Positions 18,970 to 28,589 of a stretch of 64,000 nt of DNA are shown here, in pieces (the first letter of the stretch is position 1; every line of letters starts with the position of its first letter). The DNA lies in contig JANWVV010000014.1 of assembly GCA_025055795.1 (NCBI GenBank), positions 17,916 to 81,915 on the forward strand, read 5' to 3'. The notes beneath the pieces were generated by a model. It ran no database searches. It had not been told where the DNA came from and saw only the letters and a list, made by a program, of their open reading frames with translations. The DNA comes from Gemmataceae bacterium (GTDB lineage Bacteria; Planctomycetota; Planctomycetia; Gemmatales; Gemmataceae). Made by a program: the position numbers and the translations under genes.

Positions 18970-19287
18970 TCACGGCTTGACCCCAACGCAACGGCAGGGA
19001 CTGCCTCCGCATTTAGGACATCCAGCTTTGTAGAGTCGCTCCATGGCATCATCTAAGTCTACGCCGGCGATGTTGGCGAGGGTCGCTAACCAGGCCAGCA
19101 CGTCCGCAAATTCGTGGTGCAGATGGTCCCGATGGCCACTTGTTCGCAGGGCAGCTGCCAGTTCGCCCACTTCTTCCATGAACCACATGAATGTTCCTTC
19201 GATACCCCGTTGGGCGTCCCGGGAACCAAATGTCGCCCGGATTGCCTCTTGCAACTCCCGTAAGGTCACTGCTACTCCTCGCTGCAA
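18970..19287 (-). CDS. MazG-like nucleotide pyrophosphohydrolase with Cys-rich tail
   Basis: 105 residues, a single MazG-like domain. The metal-binding pattern is EEVGEL at 38-43 and HEFADVLAWL at 58-67 (Glu38, Glu39, Glu59, Asp62). Such all-alpha NTP pyrophosphatases hydrolyse (d)NTPs, often as house-cleaning enzymes. The C-terminus carries CPKCGGSPCRC (Cys90, 93, 98, 100), a zinc-binding-like tail that is not part of the core fold. The gene is downstream of nothing obvious and lies about 90 bases from the start of the 866-residue membrane gene on the same strand, so co-transcription is possible. Confidence 0.85.
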   Translation of the reverse strand: MQRGVAVTLRELQEAIRATFGSRDAQRGIEGTFMWFMEEVGELAAALRTSGHRDHLHHEFADVLAWLATLANIAGVDLDDAMERLYKAGCPKCGGSPCRCVGVKP

Positions 19288-19864
19288 GTTGCCCCGTAAA
19301 TCGTTACAGCTGTCCGGCGATCATCGCGAGCCTCAGTGGTTTCAGCCCCCGTCCAAACCGAACAGATTTAATTATCTTAAGGCATTGAGATTCTATTCTG
19401 GTTGTCAGCTCCCGGCCAAATCTGGTATTTCGCTGTGCCTCTATGGCCCATCGTGCTGCGTGAGCTCGTGAAACGGACTGGTATGCTTGCTGTTCGGTTT
19501 TCTCCATTATGTCCGAAACATGGTAATAATCGATGTCATGCTTGTCTTCCTCTTGTTCTTTTTTGGCAGATTCGCATGAACATGGTGGGTGTTCCGAATC
19601 AGGTCGGTCCGCCAGTGCTGAGAACAGATAAACTCGGTCAGAGGTAAAGATTCCAGTTCGGGAAGACGCTACGGTTTTCTGGGAAATTGGCAAAACTGCA
19701 GCGATTCTATCGCTAAAAGCGGGTTAGAGAGTTTGGTGCAGCCATATGAGGATGTTCAAATTGTACGAACAAAGGGCTTGTGCCGATAAAGTGTTAAAGA
19801 CGTGGACTGTCGGCATGGAGCAGTCCATTGCTAGGTGTACAGTTCACAAGGGGAGGACAGGGGC
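19288..19864. other. Divergent intergenic region
   Basis: About 580 bases between the MazG-type and BBP7 genes. Open frames on both strands (for example 19304-19693 minus) show no family resemblance. It should contain two divergent promoters, but I see none near consensus. Confidence 0.4.
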
Positions 19865-21547
19865 GTGCGGGGTTGGATTGGGCCCGGCAATCGGTGGTGG
19901 CGGGGGGAGGACCAGCATAGCTGGTGGTTCAGCCGGGTGCGCTTCTGGAACAGATGGTGGTCCGCTTGGACAGCCGGGGTGTTGCTCAGCAGTTGTGCCT
20001 GGGGGCAGGTTGCCGATCGTACAGGCTACGGCTCCGAAGGGGACAGCCCGTCGCAACGGAGTGGTCCCGCCCCGGTCACCACCAGCACCCGGGAGCCAGG
20101 GTCTCTGTGGCAACGGCCGGAAGCGGCCAGCCAACCGAACGGCTGGCCCTATGGGAATGGAGATTTGCCTCTGGGATACCGTACTTCTGAGCGTCGCCCG
20201 CGTCTGGCACGCCCGTTACCTTTGAGCGTTTATCCCGCCGAACGCATACCCGCAGGCACCACAACCCCCCCGGTTGCGCTGGGGACTACTGGACCGCAAG
20301 GCACGGTAAGCTCCGGTAAAGAACAACCGCAACCGGGCACAGTCGCGGTGCCACCGCCAATGTCCTGGTCTCCGTTACCACAGAGCACGCAGTTGCAATC
20401 GGCCGTGCCGGCAGTGACTCCGACGATCGGAACGCCCCTGGCCGCGTGGTCACCTGCTCCAGATCCGGGAGGCGTCGTCTGGACCAACGTGGAAATGCTC
20501 CTGTGGGCGGCCAGTGGTCAGCATCTTCCGCCCATGATTACCACAGGTGATCCGATTACACCGCAGACTTTGGCGGGCAAACTCTCCACCCCGGAAACCC
20601 GTATCCTGTTTCCCCTGGATCGGGTCAATAACGAGTTCCGGCTAGGCTTGCGTGTCAGTGGGGGCACCTGGCTGGACCTCAACCGCACCCTCGGGCTGGA
20701 AGGCGATTTCTTTTTCCTGGGTAACATCAAAAAGGGTCTGACAGCCGCTTCCGATGCCAACGGGAACCAGATTCTGGCCCGTCCTTTTGTCAATGCGGTC
20801 ACAGGTCTGGACGACGCCATTTTAGTGGCCTATCCCGGTGTGCAACGCGGTGCCATCGACGTGCAGTCGGAGAGCTTTGTCATCGGTGGCGGCGTGAACG
20901 CCTTGGTGAATGCCTGGAGTGGCCCCGGCGGAAAAATCGACTGGTTCGCGGGCTACCGCTACTTTGGCTTGTCGGACGAGGTCAGCATCAAGGAAGATAC
21001 TACAGCTCTGAGTACGGCAGCAGCACCGTTGAATCCGGGCGAGCATCTGCAAGCTCTGGATCGCTTTCGCACCTTTAATCACTTCCACGGCGGTGTACTG
21101 GGTCTGGCGGGCGAGCGGCGGATGGGAGTGTGGTTTTTGGCCGGACGTGCTTCCATCGCCTTGGGTGGCGTGCGGCAGGTTGTCGACATCAGCGGTCGAA
21201 CGGTCCTGACCCCTTACGGCGGTCAGCCCACCGCTACGGCCATCGGTCGCTTCGCTCTGCCGTCCAACATTGGTCGCTACCAGCAAACAACTTTTGCCGT
21301 ACTGCCCGAAGTAAGCGTCCGAGGCGGCGTGCAATTGACCGAAAGCGCCCGCTTGTACGTGGCGTACAACTGGATGTATCTGAGTAACGTGGTCCGCGCC
21401 GGAGAACAGATCGATCCGCGCATTAATCCCATCTTCCGTCCCCCGGTCACCCTTCTGCCTGGAGAGCAGCCCCCCGTTTACAGTGGTTTCCGTACCAGCG
21501 ATTACTGGCTGCAAGGCATCAGCTTCGGCATGGAAGTTCGCTTCTAG
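19865..21547 (+). CDS. BBP7 family outer-membrane beta-barrel protein
   Basis: About 560 residues from a GTG at 19865 preceded by GGGGAGG. An N-terminal signal region (WSAWTAGVLLSSCAWG) is followed by a Pro/Ser/Thr-rich segment to about residue 200. From about 205 (VVWTNVEMLLWAASGQHLPP) the protein is the BBP7 domain: alternating strands such as FRLGLRVSGGTWLD, LGLEGDFFFLG, VNALVNAWSG, IDWFAGYRYFGLSDEV, VRGGVQLTESARLYVAYNW, and the ending WLQGISFGMEVRF, with a terminal Phe typical of outer-membrane barrels. BBP7 proteins are planctomycete-specific putative porins or adhesins. Monocistronic. Confidence 0.88.
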   Translation: MRGWIGPGNRWWRGEDQHSWWFSRVRFWNRWWSAWTAGVLLSSCAWGQVADRTGYGSEGDSPSQRSGPAPVTTSTREPGSLWQRPEAASQPNGWPYGNGDLPLGYRTSERRPRLARPLPLSVYPAERIPAGTTTPPVALGTTGPQGTVSSGKEQPQPGTVAVPPPMSWSPLPQSTQLQSAVPAVTPTIGTPLAAWSPAPDPGGVVWTNVEMLLWAASGQHLPPMITTGDPITPQTLAGKLSTPETRILFPLDRVNNEFRLGLRVSGGTWLDLNRTLGLEGDFFFLGNIKKGLTAASDANGNQILARPFVNAVTGLDDAILVAYPGVQRGAIDVQSESFVIGGGVNALVNAWSGPGGKIDWFAGYRYFGLSDEVSIKEDTTALSTAAAPLNPGEHLQALDRFRTFNHFHGGVLGLAGERRMGVWFLAGRASIALGGVRQVVDISGRTVLTPYGGQPTATAIGRFALPSNIGRYQQTTFAVLPEVSVRGGVQLTESARLYVAYNWMYLSNVVRAGEQIDPRINPIFRPPVTLLPGEQPPVYSGFRTSDYWLQGISFGMEVRF

Positions 21548-21819
21548 GGACTCCGGCTTTCTGGCCCCGCGTCACTATCGCTGCTGCAACGCAAATCGAT
21601 CAGCACTTTTTGTGATCTCCTGCGACAATGTCATATTGACTTTTTGTATACTATATTGCTGTAGCATGCTATATTTCAAGCCGAAAACGCGATTTGACTC
21701 TGTAAAGTCTTGTGTTCGAAATTTCATATACTCGTGTGGCAGGCGTTGCACGGGTGGAAGCAGAGGGCTGGATGTACAGGTAGTCGTCGAGAGTTGTGCG
21801 GACGCTTTTGCGCCGGCAT

Positions 21820-23613
21820 TCAGTGGCGTGGAGGTGCCGGCAGGAAGGGAAAGAAGCGAGGAACTAGCGGCGGCAGGGCGGGGCGGGGGCCGTACCAGTT
21901 ATCCCATTGGCGAGGCGAGCCGGGCAGCATCATGCCGGGCAGGCTGACGTCGTAGAACCAGGCCCATTTGCGCAGTTCCCGGCAGTAATCCGGCCATTTG
22001 CCTTCGTGCATTTGCAGTATTTTCTGTTCGTGTGGTCGCAATTTGGGCAGTAGCTCCCGTTCAACCACCTGGCGGAGGGGGTCGCGCAACTCGCTTGGGC
22101 GTGTTGGTCCCAATGGCGGCAACTTCGGTCGCTCGTGCGGAGGTATAGTGTTGACGTAGTCTTGGATCGCCAAGGCGAATTCAGGCCATTTGCCCCGGTG
22201 CGGATTGACAAAGCTGGCAACTCGTCCCTTGTCGAAAAGACGGGCGGTTGCTCCCAGATCGGCAAAATCGGTGATGGGCTTGCCTATGGGTTCGGGAAGC
22301 AGATAACGCTCGTACTTGCGGCTCAGATTGTAGACTTCCCGGCCGTAGTGGAACCAATTCCAGCCGCCGTGCTGCTCGGCTTGTGTCAACAGCGTGTGGT
22401 AGCGGCTGCTTTCGTTGGCGGTCAGGCGTATTTTGCCTGTTTCATGGAGCTGGAACGCCCGGGCGGCGAAATCCAGCACGGCCCGCCGCAGCCCCTCGTC
22501 GTGGAAGGGCCAAGGAATCCGGTTGGCTGCGATCTCCTCGGCGTGCCGCCGGACCAATGACCAGGCCTCGCGACGATCCGCTTCCTGCCGTTTGAGCCGG
22601 CGCACGGCCTCGATCCGTTCCGGAGTGCTCAGGGCACGCAACTGCTTCTGTTGCTCACCAGGTAGGGTTTCCAGCCATTGCTGCTCGCGCAGTTCCCGGA
22701 TTCGCTGCAGACGCTGGGCGGCATCGCTTGCTGCCAGGATGCTACGCCGTTGATCCTCCGGCAAATTGGATAACCAGAAGGCATAGGCCTCCAGGATGGC
22801 CAGTAGATAATCGCGTTCGACCGGTTCCTGGGCGAACAAGTCGCGGTCGAGTTCCTGCAAGGCGGCTTGTCGGGCCGGCGGCAGATGACGATAGGAATGG
22901 ATCAGTTGCTCCCACACAGCGGCAGGCCATGCGTCTGCTTCGCCGGGCGGCCCGGGAGACGAACGACCCGGGGCCGTTTCCACTAGCGGATCGTCACCGA
23001 AGTATTCCGGCTCGGCCAGTCGTAACAAAAACGACAGGTCATCCACGCCGATGTACAAAGGGAGCATCGCGATCAGGCGATGCTCGACCGTAGCAGGCTC
23101 GACAGAGGAGGCGGGAGATGAAAGGGAGCGTCCCGGCAAGGCCAGACTGGTCAGTAACAGATAGCCGCCTGATCCTCCCACCAGCAGGCACGCCGCGAAG
23201 ATCAGGAGTGATCGGATGGAACGGTGCGTAACGAGGGAAGCCAGTGCGGGACGAACCGAACTGGTTAGCACGATCGGCATGGAAGTCGAGGGCGGACCGT
23301 TTGCGGTACCAGCAGGAGCCGGTGGCAGTAGGCTGGCTGTGGAGCGTGGGCTGGCCGGGATTTTTTCCAGTGTACGCGTGGCAAAATCCGGTGAAGCCTC
23401 TGGTCGCGGCAGATAATCAAGCAGCTCGTAGGTTTTCTTCAGCAGTATCGCTCGCCGACGTAGTTGCGGATCGGCCGCTAGCCGCTGTTCGATCTGACGC
23501 GCCTGCTCTTCGGGTAGTTCACCGTCGAGGTAGGCGACCAGTTCCTCGTCGAGCGGGTCGAGCGGATCTGCATCGTCGGAGGGCAGCGGAGCCCCAGGGA
23601 CTGGCTTGGACAT
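21820..23613 (-). CDS. Membrane anti-sigma factor with large extracytoplasmic region
   Basis: 597 residues from the ATG at 23611-23613, seven bases after the sigma gene stop. The N-terminus (EELVAYLDGELPEEQARQIE, residues 23-42, then LAADPQLRRR) is the short helical module of planctomycete anti-sigma factors; it lacks the zinc-binding HxxxCxxC of ZAS proteins. One membrane segment lies at about 134-158 (LLIFAACLLVGGSGGYLLL). The remaining about 440 residues are predicted outside the cytoplasm, helical, with repeated basic and aromatic stretches such as DQRRSILAASDAAQR and LPGEQQKQLRALSTPERIEA. Context with the adjacent ECF gene supports the anti-sigma role; the signal sensed is unknown. Confidence 0.8.
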   Translation of the reverse strand: MSKPVPGAPLPSDDADPLDPLDEELVAYLDGELPEEQARQIEQRLAADPQLRRRAILLKKTYELLDYLPRPEASPDFATRTLEKIPASPRSTASLLPPAPAGTANGPPSTSMPIVLTSSVRPALASLVTHRSIRSLLIFAACLLVGGSGGYLLLTSLALPGRSLSSPASSVEPATVEHRLIAMLPLYIGVDDLSFLLRLAEPEYFGDDPLVETAPGRSSPGPPGEADAWPAAVWEQLIHSYRHLPPARQAALQELDRDLFAQEPVERDYLLAILEAYAFWLSNLPEDQRRSILAASDAAQRLQRIRELREQQWLETLPGEQQKQLRALSTPERIEAVRRLKRQEADRREAWSLVRRHAEEIAANRIPWPFHDEGLRRAVLDFAARAFQLHETGKIRLTANESSRYHTLLTQAEQHGGWNWFHYGREVYNLSRKYERYLLPEPIGKPITDFADLGATARLFDKGRVASFVNPHRGKWPEFALAIQDYVNTIPPHERPKLPPLGPTRPSELRDPLRQVVERELLPKLRPHEQKILQMHEGKWPDYCRELRKWAWFYDVSLPGMMLPGSPRQWDNWYGPRPALPPLVPRFFPFLPAPPRH

Positions 23614-23620
23614 GGCAGCC

Positions 23621-24301
23621 TCAAGGATTGGCTGGTGAGACAGCGGAGTCGTCGGGCGAAGAGCTCGGCATAGAGCCATCCTCTATGTCAATATAACCCT
23701 GTAAGGCTTCACGCAATCGCGCCCGTGCCCGGCTTAACAATGATTTGACCGCCTTAGTGGTCAGACCCATTACCTGGGCTATGTCTGCGTAGTTCATGTC
23801 CTCGTATTTATTCAAAATGATGGCCAGTCGTTGTCGTTCATTCAGTGTTTCCAAGGCACGTTGGATGACTACGGCCAGCTCTTCCTGATGCAGACGTTTA
23901 ACCGGCAGGCACGAGGAAGAATTGGCATTGGGCGGCAGTTGCTGAGGTTCATGGCACAGGGAGCCCGATTCCGTGATTTCCAGTGGCTGGGCCGGACGAC
24001 GCTTGCGGTTGCGCAGGGCGTTGAGGGCCAGATTATTGGCAATTGTGAACAACCAGGTGGCGAAGCGGGCCCGGGGCGAGTAGCGCTTGCGGTGGCGGTA
24101 GATACGCAGAAAAACCTCCTGCGCCAGATCTTCGGCCTCGTCACGGTCGCCGACCAGATGATGCAAAACGGCGATCAGCCGATGTTGGAAGCGCTGGACC
24201 AGCTCGGCGAAGGCGGTGGGGTCGTCATCCCGCACTCGCAACATCAGGCGGATGTCCGGGTCCCGTAACGCCATCAGATTACTTGTCTGGCCGGCCGGCA
24301 T
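23621..24301 (-). CDS. ECF-type RNA polymerase sigma factor
   Basis: 226 residues. Region 2 spans about 30-105 (AFAELVQRF, GDRDEAEDLAQEVFLRIY, FATWLFTIANNLALNALR), which binds the -10 element and core enzyme. Region 4 spans about 146-200 (LNERQRLAIILNKYEDMNYADIAQ, with the helix-turn-helix GLTTKAVKSLLSRARARL). The C-terminal tail of about 25 residues is acidic and Ser-rich. It is co-transcribed with the downstream anti-sigma gene (7-base gap). Its regulon is not visible; the promoter of this operon would be the first place to look. Confidence 0.95.
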   Translation of the reverse strand: MPAGQTSNLMALRDPDIRLMLRVRDDDPTAFAELVQRFQHRLIAVLHHLVGDRDEAEDLAQEVFLRIYRHRKRYSPRARFATWLFTIANNLALNALRNRKRRPAQPLEITESGSLCHEPQQLPPNANSSSCLPVKRLHQEELAVVIQRALETLNERQRLAIILNKYEDMNYADIAQVMGLTTKAVKSLLSRARARLREALQGYIDIEDGSMPSSSPDDSAVSPANP

Positions 24302-24318
24302 AACGGACAGTCCTGGTT

Positions 24319-25602
24319 TCAGCGAGCAGTGGCTGCGGCAGCATCAGTCAGGGGATCAGACGGCTCACTTTGGGGGGCGACGGGTGGCATCGAGCTTAAC
24401 GGCCTGAGGGCAGATGGCGTCACGGGGATAATATCACCCTGAGGGTCGATGGGCTGGGGGAAGTCCGGTAACGCCGGGGAGACCGTGGGACTGCCCGGCG
24501 AGGGTGGGGTGGATATCAGTTGCCGGCGCAACTGACCGCAGGCTGCGTCGATTTGCGCTCCCTTGCGTTTGCGAACCTTGACGCTGATACCAGCCTGACG
24601 CAGGGTGCGAATCATGCGCTCTATGGCCCGCGAGTCGGGCCGCAGATAGGGTAATCCGGGCACGTCGTTCCAGGGAATCAGGTTGACATGGGCCTTGCGT
24701 CCCGCCAGCAACTGACTCAGCTCGCGGGCACAGGCCGCGGTGTCGTTCAGCCCGCCCAGCAGAACGTACTCGTAGGTCACCTGCCGGCCCGTCCGCTGGA
24801 AGAAGTAATCAGCAGCGGACAGGATGGCTGCTATGCCGATTTTGCGGTTGGTCGGCACGATGCGATTACGCAGACTGTCGTTAGGGGCATGCAGGGAAAC
24901 TGCCAGGTGGTAGTGGTGACCACTATCGGCCAGTTGCCGGATTCTAGCGGGCAGGCCCACAGTGGAAATAGTGACGTGCCGTTGGCTGATCCCCAGCCCC
25001 TGCCGCGGATCACAGGCAATCCTAAGGGCTTCCAGCAACTGTTGCAGATTGGCCAGCGGCTCTCCCATCCCCATGACCACAATGTGGGTCAGTCGGCCCC
25101 GTCGGGCGCATGCTCGCAGACGCAACAATTGTTCGACCATCTCGGCTGCGGTCAGATTGCGTACGACACCCGCCAGGCCGCTGGCACAAAACACGCATCC
25201 CATGCCGCAACCCACCTGCGTACTGATGCAGGCTGTGGCTCGGTCCTGCTCTTGGATCAGGACACATTCAATCAAATGACCATCACGCAAACGCAGGACC
25301 AGCTTGTGGGTGCCATCGGGGGCGCTGCGGTGTTGCACCAGCGTCGTGGCAAATAACGGCAGTTGCTGTTGCAACTGCTGGCGCAGAGCCAGGGGCAGGT
25401 CCGTCATGGCCGCGTAGTCAGTCGTGCCACGCTGGAAAAGATGACGGCGCAGTTGGTGGGCCCGCCACGAAGGCTCGCCGCGTTGCACAAACCATCGCTG
25501 TAGTTCCTCGGCCGGCATTTCCACCACGGCGGGACTACCCGAGGCATCCGCCGAGCTATCCCCGGTCGCTCTTGCCTCCACTAGCGACAAGGATATTGTC
25601 AT
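24319..25602 (-). CDS. rlmN: 23S rRNA (adenine2503-C2)-methyltransferase RlmN, with Pro-rich tail
   Basis: 427 residues from the ATG at 25600-25602. This radical-SAM enzyme methylates A2503 of 23S rRNA and A37 of some tRNAs. The 4Fe-4S cluster motif CGMGCVFC is at 132-139. Cys355 in DAACGQL is the expected methyl-carrying cysteine and Glu113 matches the conserved Glu of the family. GMGEPLANL and LHAPNDSLRNRIVP are typical. After residue about 363 comes a Pro/Ser/Thr-rich tail of about 60 residues not found in most RlmN. A TTG 18 bases upstream is also open. It lies 18 bases upstream of the sigma gene on the same strand, so an operon rlmN-sigma-anti-sigma is likely. Confidence 0.95.
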   Translation of the reverse strand: MTISLSLVEARATGDSSADASGSPAVVEMPAEELQRWFVQRGEPSWRAHQLRRHLFQRGTTDYAAMTDLPLALRQQLQQQLPLFATTLVQHRSAPDGTHKLVLRLRDGHLIECVLIQEQDRATACISTQVGCGMGCVFCASGLAGVVRNLTAAEMVEQLLRLRACARRGRLTHIVVMGMGEPLANLQQLLEALRIACDPRQGLGISQRHVTISTVGLPARIRQLADSGHHYHLAVSLHAPNDSLRNRIVPTNRKIGIAAILSAADYFFQRTGRQVTYEYVLLGGLNDTAACARELSQLLAGRKAHVNLIPWNDVPGLPYLRPDSRAIERMIRTLRQAGISVKVRKRKGAQIDAACGQLRRQLISTPPSPGSPTVSPALPDFPQPIDPQGDIIPVTPSALRPLSSMPPVAPQSEPSDPLTDAAAATAR

Positions 25603-26249
25603 AACTTCACCACTCCGCAACCTCGTAATCCTTGCCGATTGAGCCGTCCCTGAACGACTAGCCTATGACTCGATCCCCTTGATTTTTCTCGTACTAGGGT
25701 TAATGTTGTAGCGTCCACGGCGGCAGGGATGCGATGCCAAGCACGATTTTCATCTGGTTTTCATTGGTCAAAGCACGTTTTAGTGTGTGGTGGCCCACTT
25801 GGTCGCTCTTTGATTTTCAGTCATAACCAAAAAAATCTTGAGGCGACACATAGGTGGTTTCCAGCCGTACCCTGATAACGCAGCCGCTGGGGTGTCGGAT
25901 ATCCATATGGGTATACTGAAAGTAACCCGATGAGCGCGGTACTGCTTCCATTGACCGATTATATTCCACTATATCGTCTAATCTCGGCATATCCCACACG
26001 ATTCGTTCCCCCCGGTACTACTACTGGACCGCGTTGGGAAACAGCCTCGAAGGCGGCCGATGGCTATTTCCCCCTTGATTCGGCATGCCTAGCCATAGCT
26101 GGTTTCAGTGAGTGAGCCGATTTGGTTGCTTGGGCATCGCAGGCGTATGCTGTTGCGGTCCGCTGCTGGACCCGATGCTGGTGTGTCGTCGCTAAACCAT
26201 GGGTGAAACTCTGGAAGAACGGATCACAGGTGGCCCGCTCGGACTCGCC
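25603..26249. other. Intergenic region of about 650 bases
   Basis: Both flanking genes are on the minus strand. The region holds one small open frame described separately (25817-25990) and nothing else I can identify. There is a clear drop in GC content around 25670-26000. Confidence 0.4.
25817..25990 (-). CDS. Possible small protein, unknown
   Basis: 57 residues from the ATG at 25988-25990 (a GTG lies three codons earlier, with GGGGGGAA further upstream). The sequence reads like protein rather than noise, with SGYFQYTHMDIRHPSG and RVRLETTYVSP, but I recognise no family. It might be a free-standing small gene or the remnant of a larger one. No signal peptide or membrane span. Confidence 0.3.
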   Translation of the reverse strand: MPRLDDIVEYNRSMEAVPRSSGYFQYTHMDIRHPSGCVIRVRLETTYVSPQDFFGYD

Positions 26250-28589
26250 TCAGAACCAACCAAAAAGCAGGCGTTGGATATCGAGGGCGATCACGAAAAT
26301 CATCAGGGCCAGAATGAGGGCCAGGCCCGCGTACATGGCTAGGTGGAAGAGCCGTTCCGGAACCGGACGGCCGAGAATTTTCTCCAGAATCAGGAAAACC
26401 ATGTGACCGCCGTCAAGCACCGGGATGGGCAGAAAGTTAACGACGGCCAGATTGACTGAAATCATGCCGAGGAACAGGAGGAATTGCCAGATGTCTTCGC
26501 CGGCGACGCGATAGGAAACGTTGGCAATGGTGAGCGGTCCGCTCATCGTTTTGGGACTAATGCGTCCGGAGGGGGCAATCATGCCATAGAGGCTCATGTA
26601 GATGTATTTGATGAAACGCACGACGCGCCAAGCGCCTAGTTGGAGGGCATCGATCAATCCGTCAGCTTTCTGGATGCGGTAGTCACGGGCTAAAAGCAGC
26701 CCCCGCTCGTCCAGCGGGTGGTGCAGGTCGGGTTGTGCCTGGAGGGTAACGTCCAGGGTAGTTTCGCCACGTTGGATGCGTAAGTCGAGGCGATGGGGGG
26801 GCTGTCGTTGCAAGGCGGCGTCCACATAGGCCCACTGGTGTGGCTTGAGCTTGTCGAACCATTCGCCGGCATGGACCTGGCCATGCTCGTCCAAGGTGTA
26901 CAGCCGGGCCGCCACGATAACGTCGTTGGGTTGCAGCAGTCCATCAGCGGGGGAACCGGGTACCACTTGATCCACAACGGTTTCGACCCAATATGCCAGT
27001 CCCAGGCCGCCCAGCGGCACCGGACTGTTGGGCAACGAAATGGTTTCGCGGTCGTCGTGGTAGGCAGGGTCGTAGTGCAGGGTCAACTCGACCGGTCGGG
27101 CCTCCTGGTAACCGACGGTCCGCAGGACGGTAAGCCGGACTTGAAGGTTGGCCTCGGCACCGCGGGCTAGTTGCCGTTCGGCCCATTGCCGCAGTTCGTA
27201 GGGCAGCACCAGGGGATCGAGACGCCGTACGGTGACGGTGGAATCGGGAGCTTTTTCATCGCCGGTGGTCAGCCAGGTGGTAGTACCATCGACTTCGGGC
27301 AGCCGCAGGTCGCGGATACGGTCGCCGGGGAGGGCGGGCTGGTCCTGGTGTGCGAGCACGCCGGCGCGGGCGGCTGGTCCCCCCTCGCGCAGAGCAGCGA
27401 TTTGGCCCATGCGCAGACGTAGCCCCAGATCCGCACGGTAGGCCGGCGGGATAGTCACATCCAGTATGCTGGTCTGACCGTCCGCTTGACGTCGCTGGAC
27501 GCGAAGGATCACAGGCTGGCCTGCCAAGGCCCGGAGCCGGCCATAATAGTCGGCCACGTCCGGGCCAGCCTCGGGATGACGTCGATCTGCGCGTAAAGGG
27601 GTTACCTGCTGCGGTTGGTGGGGATCGCTCATGGCCACGATCCGGTCACCTGGTGCCAATGGTGGCGTAGCCTGGGCGGCTGCCGTGCCGGCTATTACGG
27701 GCGGTACCTGGGCTTTGCGGAACGACAACAACTCCAGGCGATACGGCGGGACCACCCCTAGCTGCGGAAAGCGGGTGCCTTCGTCGCGTCGGGGTTCCAC
27801 CTGATAACTGACCAGACTGCCATCGGGTCGCTGCACACGCAACTCGACCTGTTCCCCAGCGGCAGTACTCATTACGATGGGACGCAAGTCGTCGAAAAAG
27901 GGTCGTTCCCGGCTGCCGATCTGCACAATTTCGTCATCGGCACGCAGGCCGGCGCGCCAGGCTGCACTACCGCTTTCCACCCCCCCGATGATTGCCGGGA
28001 TTTCCTTGACCCCGTGCCAGTACGCCGCCACAAAACAGACCATGCCGAGCAGGACATTCATGATAACGCCTGCCGAAATGATCAGCATCCGCTGGCCCAC
28101 GCTTTTGTTGCGGTAGCTGCGGGGGTCGGTGTCGCCTTCGTCGCTATCGCCGGCTTCGCCTTCACCCATCATCTGCACGTATCCGCCTAGCGGGATCATG
28201 CCCACTTTGTAGGTGGTTTCGCCCCAACGGAACGAGCAGAACGGCAACGCCGGGCCAAAACCGATGCTGAAGACCGTGACATGGACGTCGCACCATTTGG
28301 CCGCCAGGAAATGTCCCAGTTCGTGAACGAAGATAACCAGTCCCAAGCCCAGCACCACTTTCAGGGTGTCCAGCGGGTCCAGGTATCGTATGACCAGGGC
28401 CACCAGAGCAGCGGCGATGAGCAAGGAGAGGGCATTTTGTTTCAGCCAGGCGAGTACTCCCGGCTCGGCGGGTGCTGCTACGCCATTGCCAGCGGCAGCA
28501 CCGTTTGCCGGGGCAGTTGAGTCGGGGGTGGTGCCTGACGGTCCACGTCCAGGGGTCAGGGGATCAGGTGCAGGCGAGGATGCAGCCAA
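26250..28589 (-). CDS. rseP: RIP site-2 metalloprotease RseP-like, extended
   Basis: 779 residues against about 450 for the usual RseP. After a Pro/Ala-rich start, a membrane helix at about 53-68 and the catalytic VIFVHELGHFLAAKW (HELGH at 89-93) follow. GIPLGGYV-like MIPLGGYVQMMGE near 130, at least two PDZ-like regions (GSAAWRAGLRADDEIV near 210, another near 400, and SPADGLLQPNDVIV near 545) and the second metal-binding motif NFLPIPVLDGGHMVF near 725 complete the family pattern. It cleaves membrane-bound substrates such as anti-sigma factors within the bilayer. The start is TTG, well supported by AGGAGGT six bases upstream, and overlaps the dxr stop by 34 bases, so the two are coupled. Confidence 0.93.
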   Translation of the reverse strand: MAASSPAPDPLTPGRGPSGTTPDSTAPANGAAAGNGVAAPAEPGVLAWLKQNALSLLIAAALVALVIRYLDPLDTLKVVLGLGLVIFVHELGHFLAAKWCDVHVTVFSIGFGPALPFCSFRWGETTYKVGMIPLGGYVQMMGEGEAGDSDEGDTDPRSYRNKSVGQRMLIISAGVIMNVLLGMVCFVAAYWHGVKEIPAIIGGVESGSAAWRAGLRADDEIVQIGSRERPFFDDLRPIVMSTAAGEQVELRVQRPDGSLVSYQVEPRRDEGTRFPQLGVVPPYRLELLSFRKAQVPPVIAGTAAAQATPPLAPGDRIVAMSDPHQPQQVTPLRADRRHPEAGPDVADYYGRLRALAGQPVILRVQRRQADGQTSILDVTIPPAYRADLGLRLRMGQIAALREGGPAARAGVLAHQDQPALPGDRIRDLRLPEVDGTTTWLTTGDEKAPDSTVTVRRLDPLVLPYELRQWAERQLARGAEANLQVRLTVLRTVGYQEARPVELTLHYDPAYHDDRETISLPNSPVPLGGLGLAYWVETVVDQVVPGSPADGLLQPNDVIVAARLYTLDEHGQVHAGEWFDKLKPHQWAYVDAALQRQPPHRLDLRIQRGETTLDVTLQAQPDLHHPLDERGLLLARDYRIQKADGLIDALQLGAWRVVRFIKYIYMSLYGMIAPSGRISPKTMSGPLTIANVSYRVAGEDIWQFLLFLGMISVNLAVVNFLPIPVLDGGHMVFLILEKILGRPVPERLFHLAMYAGLALILALMIFVIALDIQRLLFGWF

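Noticed and set aside
19304..19693. Minus-strand open frame of 129 codons
   Set aside because: Mixed composition, no family and no ribosome site; probably leader DNA between divergent genes.
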